DNA from: JBBDXI01 sp040902425
Lineage (GTDB): Bacteria > Planctomycetota > Phycisphaerae > Phycisphaerales > UBA1924
Length of the DNA stretch: 17,874 nucleotides
Direction of reading: 5' to 3'
NCBI GenBank assembly: GCA_040902425.1
Contig: JBBDXI010000085.1
Span: 1-17,874, forward strand
Positions 1 to 8,000 of the stretch are shown piece after piece. Under the pieces are notes generated by a model that was given only the letters and a program-made list of their open reading frames with translations, ran no database searches and was not told the origin of the DNA. The translations under genes were made by a program, and so were the position numbers. Each line of letters starts with the position of its first letter. Within the stretch, counting starts at the first letter, position 1.

Positions 1-1061
1 TGCAGCAGGCCCAGGAACCCGCAGCGAAACCCGAAACCGAGCGCGGTCGAGGTCTCCGGCTCGTAGAAGAACGACGCGTCGTTGAGGCGCAGCTTCTCCA
101 GCGCGTCCCGCAGTTCGGCGTACTGGTCGGCGTCCACCGGGAAGAGCCCGGCGAACACCATGGGCTTGATCTCCTTGAAGCCGGGGAGCGCGTCGGCGGC
201 GGGCCGGCGGTCGTCGGTCAAGGTGTCGCCGATGGCCACGTCCGACACCGTCTTGATCCCCGCGACCACGAAGCCGACCTCGCCTGCTGCGAGCTGCTCT
301 ACGGGCGTCGGCTTGGGTGTGAACACCCCCACGTTCTCCACGAGGTAGCTGCCGCCCGACGCCATGAGCCGCACCTTCATGCCGGGCTTCAGCTCGCCGT
401 CCACCACGTGCACGAGGATGACGACGCCGCGGTATTGGTCGAACCAGGAGTCGAACACCAGGCCGCGCAGCGTCCCGTCAGGGTCGCCCCGGGGCGGCGG
501 CATGCGGTGGACGATCGCCTCCAGGATCTCGTCGATCCCGATTCCCTGCTTGGCGGAGGCCAGGATGGCGTGGGAGGCGTCGATGCCGATGACGTTTTCG
601 ATCTGCTCCCTGGCCTTTTCGGGCTCGGCGCCGGGAAGGTCGATCTTGTTCAGCACGGGCACGATCTCCAGCCCGGCGTCCACCGCGAGGTGGGCGTTGG
701 CGAGGGTCTGGGCCTCCACGCCCTGGCTCGCGTCCACCACCAGCAGCGCGCCCTGGCAGGCGGCCAGGCTCCGCGACACCTCGTAGGCGAAGTCCACGTG
801 CCCCGGGGTGTCGATGAGGTTCAGGATGTAGTCCTGCCCGTCCTTCGCCTTGTACTGGAGGCGCACCGAGTGCTGCTTGATGGTGATCCCGCGCTCGCGC
901 TCGAGGTCCATGGAATCGAGGAACTGGTCGCTCATCTCGCGCTGGGTGAGGGCCCCCGTGCGCTCCATCAGCCGGTCGGAGAGGGTCGTCTTCCCGTGGT
1001 CGATGTGGGCGATGATGGAGAAGTTGCGGATTTCCGGGGCTGGGGGGCGGGGATCGGGCAT
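1..1061 (-). CDS. lepA: Elongation factor 4 (LepA), N-terminal part, cut by window edge
   Basis: LepA is a ribosome-associated translational GTPase of the EF-G/EF4 family, acting in the cytoplasm on stalled or assembling ribosomes. The 353 residues visible begin MPDPRPPAPEIRNFSIIAHI. G1 is HIDHGKTT (residues 19-26), the G2 region is RGITIK (57-62), G3 is DTPGH (84-88), G4 is NKID (138-141) and G5 is SAK (169-171). Domain 2 follows, and the conserved FRCGFLGLL segment lies exactly at the window edge. The reading frame runs off position 1, so the rest of domain 3 and the LepA-specific C-terminal domain are outside. The ATG at 1061-1059 is chosen because it gives the usual short lead before IRNFSIIAHIDHGKT. 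The sequence directly upstream on this strand is pyrimidine-rich and has no Shine-Dalgarno. Family identity is secure; the start is likely. Confidence 0.95.
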   Translation of the reverse strand, partial: MPDPRPPAPEIRNFSIIAHIDHGKTTLSDRLMERTGALTQREMSDQFLDSMDLERERGITIKQHSVRLQYKAKDGQDYILNLIDTPGHVDFAYEVSRSLAACQGALLVVDASQGVEAQTLANAHLAVDAGLEIVPVLNKIDLPGAEPEKAREQIENVIGIDASHAILASAKQGIGIDEILEAIVHRMPPPRGDPDGTLRGLVFDSWFDQYRGVVILVHVVDGELKPGMKVRLMASGGSYLVENVGVFTPKPTPVEQLAAGEVGFVVAGIKTVSDVAIGDTLTDDRRPAADALPGFKEIKPMVFAGLFPVDADQYAELRDALEKLRLNDASFFYEPETSTALGFGFRCGFLGLL

Positions 1062-1084
1062 TGGGGGGGATGGTAGGGGAGAGG

Positions 1085-1121
1085 GGGTGAGGCGGTGAAG
1101 GGGTGAGAGGGTGAGGCGGTG
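1085..1121. repeat. Degenerate G-rich tandem repeat in the lepA upstream region
   Basis: The 13-mer GGGTGAGGCGGTG occurs at 1085-1097 and again at 1109-1121, with related GGGGTGAGAGG sequence between them and a G-rich lead-in from 1062. On the lepA coding strand this becomes a C/T-rich leader. It looks like a small decayed minisatellite. No function can be assigned. Confidence 0.6.
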
Positions 1122-1534
1122 CGGTGCGGGGCGACCGGGCGCGCGGTGGCGGCCGGCACGGTGCGGACGAGCGGCGAGCGCCGGCGGCCCGTCGCCCCCG
1201 ATCCTCCTTGAGCGCGAAGCCAGCGAAGGTGCCCCCGGCTGCCGCCGGAGGTGCGCTGGACCCGGTTCCAGATGCTCGAGGTTCTCCTGCCCACGCGCGC
1301 GGGCGATGCGGCGCGGGCCTCCGTGGTGCTCAGCCCGGTCTCGGCCTTGCTCTGGCTCGCCATGGTCTACGGGTGCTGGCGGGTCGCGAGCGGCGCGTGG
1401 CCGGCGTGGGTGCGCTGGAGGGCGCACCGTCGCTGCCGGCGCGGGCTCTGCGTCGTCTGCGCCTACCCCGTCGAGCGTGAGGGGCCAATGCGGCCCTGAA
1501 CCGGCTACCCTTGCCCCGCCAGCAGAGGACCGCC
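1122..1534. other. Gap between lepA and the sugar kinase, no confident gene
   Basis: This stretch separates the divergent lepA and PfkB-family genes and should contain both promoters. I found no convincing -35/-10 pair, RNA gene or clear inverted repeat. The only protein-like content is the weak ORF listed at 1272-1499. Other open frames here overlap each other and have the biased composition of GC-rich non-coding sequence. Confidence 0.5.
1272..1499 (+). CDS. Doubtful small protein with one membrane segment and a CxxC
   Basis: A 75-residue ORF from the ATG at 1272, or 82 residues from a GTG at 1251. It has one hydrophobic segment around SALLWLAMVYGCW, then a basic stretch ending in RRGLCVVCAYPVE, a CxxC in a context resembling the short zinc-ribbon tails (such as CxxCGYDL) often seen in planctomycete membrane proteins. 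The second CxxC expected of a ribbon is missing, so this may be a truncated remnant. The reading also stops 35 bases before the sugar kinase ATG. No Shine-Dalgarno is seen at 1272; a GGAG abuts the GTG at 1251 too closely. I do not recognise a family and would not be surprised if it is non-coding. Confidence 0.25.
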   Translation: MLEVLLPTRAGDAARASVVLSPVSALLWLAMVYGCWRVASGAWPAWVRWRAHRRCRRGLCVVCAYPVEREGPMRP

Positions 1535-2455
1535 ATGCCCCTGATTGTCACCGGCACCGTCGGCATCGACACCGTCTACACCCCCGCCGAGCACCGCGAG
1601 AAGGTCCTCGGCGGGTCGTGCACCTACTTCGCCGCCGCGGCCTCCTTCTACGGCCCCGTGCGGATCGTCGCGGCCGTGGGCGACGACTTCCCGCCCGCCT
1701 TCGGCGAGTCGCTGGCCCGCTTCGGCCGGATCGACACCGCCGGCCTCGAGCACCGCAAGGGCTCGAAGACGTTCGCCTGGGGCGGCAAGTACTTCGAGTC
1801 GATGAACCGCCGCGAGACGCTCTTCACCGAGCTGGGCGTGCTGATCGAGCGTCCGCCCGCGGTGCCCGCCGCCTACGCCGACAGCCAGTTCGTCTTCCTC
1901 GCCAACTCGCACCCCGCGGTGCAGCTCGGCATGCTCGAGCCGCTCACGCGCCGCCGCCTGGTCGTCGCCGACACCATGGACCTCTGGATCAAGACCGCCC
2001 GGGCCGAGCTCGACCTGCTCCTGACGAAGGTGGACGGCCTGGTCCTCAACTACGACGAGGCCGAGCTGCTGACCGGCAAGGCCAACACGGTCACGGCCGC
2101 GCGGCACATCCTGCGGATGGGCCCGAAGTTCGTCGTCGTCAAGAAGGGCGAGCACGGCTGCATCCTCGTCCACAAGGACGGAATCGCGGCCCTCCCCGCC
2201 TACCCGACCGAGCAGGTCGTGGATCCGACCGGCGCCGGCGACAGTTTCGCCGGCGGCATGATGGGCCACATCGCCGGACAGATGACCGGCAAGCAGGACG
2301 CCGTCGCGTTCAAAACGCTCCGCGAGGCCCTTGCCCACGGCACGGTCGTGGCGAGCTTCACCATCGAGAACTTCAGCCTCGACCGGCTCGCGAAGCTGAC
2401 TCCGGCCGAGTTGGATAGGCGGTACCAGGAGTTCGTGGGGATGGTGCGGGTCTGA
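1535..2455 (+). CDS. PfkB-family carbohydrate kinase
   Basis: A ribokinase/PfkB-fold kinase that transfers phosphate from ATP to a sugar or nucleoside in the cytoplasm. The 306-residue product has the usual length for the family. It opens with a strand and Gly-rich turn (MPLIVTGTVGID), carries the substrate-side Gly-Gly in LGGSCTYFA (residues 25-33), and has the PfkB signature DPTGAGDSFAGG at 230-241, in which Asp236 is the expected catalytic base and GAG forms the anion hole. VVKKGEHG (201-208) matches the conserved strand before the nucleotide site. The ATG at 1535 is preferred over an in-frame TTG at 1511 because AGAGGA lies just upstream at suitable spacing. The substrate cannot be read from sequence, and neighbours give no pathway clue. 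It is followed at once by the toxin-antitoxin pair, which has its own promoter. Confidence 0.9.
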   Translation: MPLIVTGTVGIDTVYTPAEHREKVLGGSCTYFAAAASFYGPVRIVAAVGDDFPPAFGESLARFGRIDTAGLEHRKGSKTFAWGGKYFESMNRRETLFTELGVLIERPPAVPAAYADSQFVFLANSHPAVQLGMLEPLTRRRLVVADTMDLWIKTARAELDLLLTKVDGLVLNYDEAELLTGKANTVTAARHILRMGPKFVVVKKGEHGCILVHKDGIAALPAYPTEQVVDPTGAGDSFAGGMMGHIAGQMTGKQDAVAFKTLREALAHGTVVASFTIENFSLDRLAKLTPAELDRRYQEFVGMVRV

Positions 2456-2469
2456 CGGCTGCTGCTGTC

Positions 2470-2494
2470 GCACTCCAGGGAGTGCTCCTATAGT
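2470..2494 (+). promoter_or_regulatory. Likely promoter and operator of the toxin-antitoxin operon
   Basis: A perfect inverted repeat, GCACTCC-AG-GGAGTGC (2470-2485), lies immediately 5' of TATAGT (2489-2494), which resembles a -10 box (TATAAT). The -35 region near 2466-2471 is poor. The repeat therefore sits where a repressor would block RNA polymerase, as expected for an antitoxin that represses its own operon. A further AGTGCT half-site copy recurs at 2492-2497. The predicted transcript would start close to 2500, leaving a very short leader that still carries the GGGAGG ribosome site at 2501-2506. Function is inferred. Confidence 0.5.
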
Positions 2495-2513
2495 GCTTCC
2501 GGGAGGTTCGCCC

Positions 2514-2813
2514 ATGTTCCACATCGACAACATCCACCCGCTCACCGATTTCAAGCGGAACACGGCTGAGTTCCGGGCCCGTCTGAAGAAGTCCGGACGC
2601 CCCGCCGTCCTCACCGTCGAGGGACGGCCCGAACTGGTTGTGCAGGATGCCGGGGCCTATCAGAAGATGCTCGATGCGCTGGAGCGCGCCGAGGCCATCG
2701 AGGGCATCCGGGAGGGGCTGGAATCGATGAAGCGGGGCGGTGGCGTCCCCGCGGCCGAGTTCTTTGCCGACCTCAAGCGCCGCCTCGCCGCCCGCAAGAG
2801 AAAATCGGCGTGA
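2514..2813 (+). CDS. Phd/YefM-family antitoxin
   Basis: A 99-residue antitoxin of a type II toxin-antitoxin pair. The N-terminal half matches the Phd/YefM DNA-binding fold: IHPLTDFKRNTAEF, then RPAVLTVEGRPELVVQDAGAYQKML (two segments around residues 29-53), where the family has a strand, a GxP turn and then a helix. The C-terminal half, from about residue 55, is charged and helical and should wrap the toxin. The ATG at 2514 has a strong GGGAGG ribosome site seven bases upstream; a GTG at 2493 is in frame but overlaps the presumed -10 box and is rejected. The stop codon overlaps the toxin start by four bases (GTGA), indicating translational coupling. Presumably it represses its own promoter through the inverted repeat at 2470-2485. 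Confidence 0.85.
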   Translation: MFHIDNIHPLTDFKRNTAEFRARLKKSGRPAVLTVEGRPELVVQDAGAYQKMLDALERAEAIEGIREGLESMKRGGGVPAAEFFADLKRRLAARKRKSA

Positions 2814-3109
2814 AGCACCGCGTCATCGTCGAGACGAGGGCCGCCGCTGATATCGAGGCGTACGCTGCCTGGATCGCCTCGCAGGGCGCCCCCGCGAATG
2901 CCGTGCGGTGGGCCGAGAGCATCAGGATCGCCGTGGAGTCGCTGGCGATCATGCCCGGGCGATGCCCGCTGGCGCCGGAGAGCGAGTCTCTGGGCCTCGA
3001 GGTTCGGCAGCTGGTTCATCACCCTCATCGGATCCTGTTCCTTGTTCGCGAACGCACCGTCCACGTGCTCCACGTGAGACACGGGGCGAGGCTGCCCCTC
3101 AGTGAGTAG
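2810..3109 (+). CDS. RelE/ParE-family toxin
   Basis: A 99-residue toxin of the RelE/ParE superfamily, either a ribosome-dependent mRNase (RelE-like) or a gyrase poison (ParE-like). It begins with a strand (KHRVIVETRAAADIE), has the helical hairpin with the recurring pattern A-x-RWAESIRIAVESLAIMPGRCP (residues 30-51), and ends in the core sheet LVHHPHRILFLVRERTVHVLHVRHGAR (two segments, residues 68-94), matching the family's Y-R-I-x-Y ... V-x-I-x-x-x-x-H-x-x-R ending. The start is GTG, overlapping the antitoxin stop by four bases. This order, antitoxin first, is the common one. I favour ParE-like from the final H-G-A-R, but target assignment is uncertain. Confidence 0.85.
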   Translation: MKHRVIVETRAAADIEAYAAWIASQGAPANAVRWAESIRIAVESLAIMPGRCPLAPESESLGLEVRQLVHHPHRILFLVRERTVHVLHVRHGARLPLSE

Positions 3110-3151
3110 GGCAAGAACCAGCACGCTCGTTCCGCACTACCATCCCGCCCC

Positions 3152-3916
3152 ATGGCCATAATCGTCTTCCAGCACAGCACCCTCTGCGGCCCCGGCCGCC
3201 TCGGCGCCACCCTGCGCGACCACGGCTTCCAGCTCGACATCCGCCGCCCCGACCTGCACGGGGCCGCGGCCATCCCGCCCGACCTCGACAACGTCCACGG
3301 CGTCGTCTCCCTCGGCGGCCCGCAGAACGTCGGCGAGAGCCACCCCTGGATGGAGCCCGAGCTCGCCTTCCTCCGCCGCGCCCACGCCGCCCAGCTCCCG
3401 ATCATCGGCGTCTGCCTCGGCTCGCAGCTCGCCGCCCACGCCCTCGGAGGCAAGGTCGGCCCGATGGGCGAGGGGGGCGGCGGCGGCGGTGGGGGAGCTG
3501 GATCTGCCAAGATCGAGGCCGGCTTCACCAAGCTCTCCATCAACCCCGCCGGCCAGATCGAGCCCATGCTCGCCGGCCTCCTCTGGGACAGCATGCAGTT
3601 CCAGCTCCACGGCCAGGAGGTCAAGGCCCTCCCGCCCGACGCCGCCAACTTCGCCGGCTCGGCCGCCTGCAAGACCCAGGCGTGGCGGGCCGGCCTCCGC
3701 ACCTTCGGCTTCCAGCACCACTTCGAGTGCGACCGCCCCATGATCGACATGCTCGTCAAGGACAGCGAGGAGTGGCTCCGCCCCCACGGCGTCACCGTCA
3801 GCGACATCGCCGCCCAGGCCGACCGCCACTACCCCGAGTTCGCCCGCCTCGCCGACCGCCTCTGCGTGAACCTCGCGACGTTCCTCTTTCCTTTCGAACG
3901 CCGCGTCAGGCAGTAG
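3152..3916 (+). CDS. Class I glutamine amidotransferase-like protein
   Basis: A 254-residue stand-alone class I (triad) glutamine amidotransferase-fold protein, resembling the GuaA-like GATase1 group. VVSLGGPQNV (residues 51-60) is the strand and oxyanion-loop region, GVCLGSQ (86-92) carries the nucleophile elbow with Cys88, and FGFQHHFE (185-192) supplies the His and Glu of the triad, probably His190 or His189 and Glu192. A glycine run of seven or eight residues (about 108-115, DNA 3473-3496) sits in a loop after the nucleophile helix. The C-terminal 60 residues, following the triad, form a helical tail typical of this group. No synthetase partner is adjacent, so the amino acceptor, if any, is unknown; some members hydrolyse gamma-glutamyl compounds. 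No clear ribosome site precedes the ATG. Confidence 0.85.
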   Translation: MAIIVFQHSTLCGPGRLGATLRDHGFQLDIRRPDLHGAAAIPPDLDNVHGVVSLGGPQNVGESHPWMEPELAFLRRAHAAQLPIIGVCLGSQLAAHALGGKVGPMGEGGGGGGGGAGSAKIEAGFTKLSINPAGQIEPMLAGLLWDSMQFQLHGQEVKALPPDAANFAGSAACKTQAWRAGLRTFGFQHHFECDRPMIDMLVKDSEEWLRPHGVTVSDIAAQADRHYPEFARLADRLCVNLATFLFPFERRVRQ

Positions 3917-3926
3917 CGGTTCCGCT
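3914..3926. repeat. Short hairpin after the amidotransferase gene
   Basis: AGCGG-TT-CCGCT forms a tight five-bp hairpin at the stop codon of the amidotransferase gene. There is no T-tract, so it is not a typical intrinsic terminator. Confidence 0.3.
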
Positions 3927-3929
3927 CGG

Positions 3930-3966
3930 GTGCCACTGCTCGCGGCGTCTTCGCCGCGCAGCAGTG
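3930..3966. repeat. GTGCCAC-headed intergenic palindrome
   Basis: A near-perfect hairpin: CACTGCT (3934-3940) plus CGCGGCG (3941-3947), a TCTT loop, CGCCGCG (3952-3958), one bulged C, and AGCAGTG (3960-3966). It starts with GTGCCAC at 3930-3936. It fills most of the space between the amidotransferase stop and the DNA glycosylase start. The size, the hairpin form and the shared head with the palindromes at 15663 and 17269 suggest one family of dispersed palindromic repeats. It lacks a T-tract. Confidence 0.7.
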
Positions 3967-4002
3967 CGATCGCGCCCAGACTTCAGAAAGCGTCAGAGCC
4001 CC

Positions 4003-4980
4003 ATGCCCACCCGCTTCTCCCTCCCCGTCCCCGCCGACTACGCGCTCCGCCGCGACTACTGCTCCTACGGCTACTTCCTCCTCGAGCCCAACGACTGGAA
4101 CCCCCGCACCGAGACCCTTACCCGAATCCTTGATCTCGCCGGCGGCCCAGCCGTCCTCCAGGTCCGCCAGCCGCCCGGCACCTCGCCCCGCGCCGGCCAG
4201 CGCCACGCCGACGTCCGCGGCCGGCCCCTCTCCATCCTCTCCCGCCGCACACTCTCGCGCCCCGAGCGTGCCGAGGCGACGCGCCTCCTCACCCGCATGC
4301 TCCGCCTCGATGAGTCCGCCGAGACCATCGCCCAGTGGCACAAGCTCGACCCGCGCTGGAAGCGCTCCGGCCGCGGCCGCCTCATGCGATCGCCGACCTT
4401 CTTCGAGGACGTCATCAAGACCGTCACCAGTTGCAACGTCACCTGGCCCAGCACGGTCACGATGAATATCCGCCTCTGCGAGGTCGTCGGCCGAGGGGGG
4501 GCCTTCCCCACCCCCAAGCGCCTCGCCCGCGCACGCTGCGCCACGCTCCGCGCCCGTTGCCGCGTCGGCTACCGCGACCGGCGCATCCTCGACCTCGCCG
4601 GCATGTTCGCCTCGCGCGAAATCGACCCCGACTGGTTCGAGGACCCAGACACTCCCGACGACGCCATCTGGGACCGCCTGCTCGATCTCCCCGGCATCGG
4701 CCCCTACGCCGCGGCCAACATCATGCAGCTCCTCGGCCGCTACCACCGCCTGCCCCTCGACAGCGAGAGCATCCGCCACGGCAAGACGGTCCTGGGCCTG
4801 AAGGGCTCAGACCGCGTCATCATGAACGCGATGCACCGCCACTTCGAGCCCTTCGGGCGCCACGCCTTCCGCAGCTACTGGTTCGAGCTCTGGGACTTCT
4901 ACGAGCGCAAGGCCGGCCGCAGCTGGCTGTGGGAAAAGAAGAAGGTCGGCTCCAGCTTCACCGCCGCGCAGCTCAAATAA
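4003..4980 (+). CDS. HhH-GPD superfamily DNA glycosylase (AlkA/3-methyladenine type)
   Basis: A base-excision repair glycosylase of the helix-hairpin-helix GPD superfamily. The 325-residue product has an N-terminal TBP-like half similar to AlkA and OGG1. A helix with the motif FFEDVIKTVTSCNVTW (residues 133-148) follows; this replaces the more common LVRAILGQQ pattern and is typical of one bacterial 3-methyladenine glycosylase 2 subgroup. The hairpin LPGIGPYAA is at 229-237 and the catalytic Asp is at 253 (RLPLDSES). The lysine that bifunctional OGG1-type enzymes carry in the hairpin is absent (GIGPY), so this is probably monofunctional and works by base flipping and Asp-assisted hydrolysis. 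There is no C-terminal iron-sulfur cysteine set. The ATG at 4003 gives the natural N-terminus; the frame is open upstream but that part overlaps the amidotransferase gene. Confidence 0.85.
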   Translation: MPTRFSLPVPADYALRRDYCSYGYFLLEPNDWNPRTETLTRILDLAGGPAVLQVRQPPGTSPRAGQRHADVRGRPLSILSRRTLSRPERAEATRLLTRMLRLDESAETIAQWHKLDPRWKRSGRGRLMRSPTFFEDVIKTVTSCNVTWPSTVTMNIRLCEVVGRGGAFPTPKRLARARCATLRARCRVGYRDRRILDLAGMFASREIDPDWFEDPDTPDDAIWDRLLDLPGIGPYAAANIMQLLGRYHRLPLDSESIRHGKTVLGLKGSDRVIMNAMHRHFEPFGRHAFRSYWFELWDFYERKAGRSWLWEKKKVGSSFTAAQLK

Positions 4981-5050
4981 CCGGGGCTTCCGCTCTCCTC
5001 TTCTCCGCGTCTTCTCTGCGCCCTCCGCGCCTCCGCGCGCACTCTTCGGA
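4981..5050. other. Convergent gap with CTCCGCG-type pyrimidine repeats
   Basis: The 70 bases between the converging glycosylase and carB genes are pyrimidine-rich, with recurring TCTCCGCG, CCTCCGCG and CTCTGCG words. No hairpin with a T-tract is seen in either direction. It resembles a decayed low-complexity repeat rather than a terminator. Confidence 0.4.
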
Positions 5051-8000
5051 CTACCGCCGAGCCCCCGCCGCGCTCCGCCCCACCTTCACCGCCGCCTCCC
5101 CCGGCTCCCCCCGCCGCAGGGCGCGCAGGTAGTCCTGCATCGCCGCGACATCCCAGTCCCCCGCCTTCAGCGCCTCGATCGCCTTCACCGACGCGACCGC
5201 CCCCGTCGCCGTCGTGATCATCGGGATCCCCAGCCGGACCGCCGTCGCCCGGATCCGCCCCTCATCCGTCTGCCACCCCGTCCGCGTCGGCGTGTTGATG
5301 ATCAGCGAGATCTCCCCGTTGGTCATCAGGTCCAGCACGTTCGGCCGCGCCCCCGCCCCGATCTTCTGCAGGACCCGCGGCCGCAGCCCCCGCTCCTCCA
5401 GGAACTCCCCCGTCCCCTGCGTCGCGTAGACCTCGAACCCCATCGCCATGAGCGAGCGGGCGGCGTCCACGATCGCAGGCCGGTCGCTCTCCCGCACCGA
5501 CAGGAACACGCCGCCCGAGGTCGGCAGCGGCGAGCCCGCCCCCATCTGCGCCTTGGCGAACGCCAGCGGGAAGGCCCGGTCGATCCCCATCACCTCGCCC
5601 GTGGAACGCATCTCCGGCCCCAGCACCACATCCACACCGGGGAACTTGCTGAACGGGAAGACCGATTCCTTCACCGCGAACGCCGACCGGTCGTCGCTCT
5701 CGCGCGCCCCCAACTCCGCCAGCGACTTGCCCATCATCACCTTGGCCGCGATCGCCGGCCAGGGGATGTGCGTCGCCTTGGACACAAACGGTGCTGTCCG
5801 CGACGCCCGCGGGTTCACCTCGAGGATGTACACCTCGCCGTCCTTAACCGCCAGCTGCGCGTTCATCAGGCCGTTCACCCGCAGGGCCGCCGCGAGCTGC
5901 AGGCAGATCTCCCTGATCCGCGCCTCGATCTCCCGCGGCAGCGACCACGGCGGCACCGCGCACGACGAATCCCCCGAGTGGATCCCCGCCTGCTCGATGT
6001 GCTCCATCACCCCGCAGATGAGCGCCTGGCCGCGGTCCTGGGTAGGTCGGCTCTCCGAGCCGACATTCAGCGGCTCATAGTCCGCAACGACATCGACATC
6101 GACCTCCGTCGCCGCGTCGAGGAACCGATCGATCAGCACCGGCGCATCATCAACCCCCGAGATCTGCAGCGCGTTGGTCACGTAATGCCGCAGCGCCCTC
6201 TCGTCCGGGCAGACCTCCATCCCGCGCCCGCCCAGCACGTAGCTCGGCCGCACCAGCACCGGATACCCGATCCGGTTGGCCACCGCCACTGCCTCATCCA
6301 GCGAGTAGGCGATCCCCGACGGCGGCCGGCTGATCCCCAGCTTCTCCAGCAGCGCATCGAACCGCTTCCGGTCCTCCGCGATGTCGATCGAATCGACCGA
6401 CGTCCCGATGATCGGTGCCCCCGCCTTTACCAGCCCGTGCGCCAGGTTCAGAGGCGTTTGCCCGCCGAACTGAACAACCAGCCCCAGGACAAGCGGGTCC
6501 TTGCGAGCCACGCGTCGCACGAGGTCCCACTCCCGTTCATCGAGTTCTGACCGAAGGTGAGTCTCGACGTGCTTTGTCTCGTCAACCTGGATCAATCGCC
6601 GCGGTCTGGAATCGTCGAACCAGAACTCAAGACAGCGCCCAGCGTCAGAGACCACCGTGTACCCGTGGGACGGCACGGGTCGCACGCTGTCAGCAGAAAG
6701 CGTGGTGAGCGCAGCGGCCGCCGAACGGATGTTCTTTGCCGCCAGGTGCGCGTCAATAGCAGCGATGACCTCGGACGGGTACGTGGAGAGTGCCGCTCCA
6801 TCCAGACCGTACTGAGTCGAGTCGCGCAACCGACTCTGAAGCGGCGAGCCATTCAGCCGCTCCACCACGTTCAGCACGTCCTCCAGCGTCAACGGCTCGA
6901 AGAACAGCAGGTCGCTCGTGTCGTAGTCCGTCGACACCGTCTCCGGGTTCGAGTTGATCATCACCGACTCAAATCCCAGCTCATCCGCCGCGAACGCCGC
7001 GTGGCAGCAGCAGTAGTCGAACTCGATCCCCTGCCCGATCCGGTTCGGCCCGCCCCCGAGGATGACCACCTTCTTCTTCTCGGTGATCCGAACCTCATCC
7101 TCAGCCCCTTCGTCGCTCCGTCGCTCCGTCGCTCCGTCGCTCTCCCCCCTCCCCGTCTCGTACGTCGAGTAGTAATACGGCGTCACCGCCTCAAACTCCC
7201 CCGCGCACGTGTCCACCATCTTGAACACCGGCTCAACCCCCAGCCCCTTCCGCCGCGCCCGCACCTTCAGGATGTTCTCGGTGGTGATGTTCCCCAGGTA
7301 CAGGTTCGCCAGCTGCGCATCGGAGTACCCGTTCCGCTTCGCCTCCAGCATCACCCCCGCCGGCACATCCTCCAGCCGCCCGTACCCGCACAGCACATCC
7401 TCGAACTCCACGAGCTGCTGGATCTGATCGAGGAAGAACGGGTCGATCCGCGTCAGCTCCCGCACCTGCTCGACCGTCCACCCCATCTCGAACGCGTAGC
7501 GGATGAAGTAGAGCCGCCCCTGGCTCGGCACCGCCAGCTTCCGCGTCAGCTTCTCCAGCGGCACCGGCCACTCGATGAGCTGGCCATCGGCGGTCCGCAG
7601 GCCCGACGGCAGCGCACCCGGCGACAGATCCAGCGGCCGCCCCTCCCGCTGCGCGGCCCGCATCGCCAGCAGCCACCGGTCGTTCTTGTCCAGCCCCAGC
7701 CCGAACCGCTTCACATCCATCGAGCGGATCACCTTCTGAAGGCTCTCTTTCAGAGTCCGCCCGATCGCCATCGCCTCGCCCACGCTCTTCATCTGCGTGG
7801 TCAGCGTCTCGTCCGCCTCGGGGAACTTCTCGAACGTCCACCGCGGCATCTTGGTCACGATGTAGTCGATCGTCGGCTCGAAGCACGCCGAGGTCGTCCC
7901 CGTGATGTCGTTGCGCAGCTCATCCAGCGTGTAGCCGACGGCGAGCTTGGCCGCGATCTTCGCGATCGGGAACCCCGTCGCCTTGCTCGCCAGCGCTGAA

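Noticed and set aside
6488..6850. Intein in CarB
   Set aside because: About 120 residues is below the size of known mini-inteins, and there is no Cys/Ser at the start nor His-Asn followed by Cys/Ser/Thr at the end.
6557..7999. 480-residue plus-strand frame opposite carB
   Set aside because: Arg/Leu/Pro/His-rich antisense shadow of carB.
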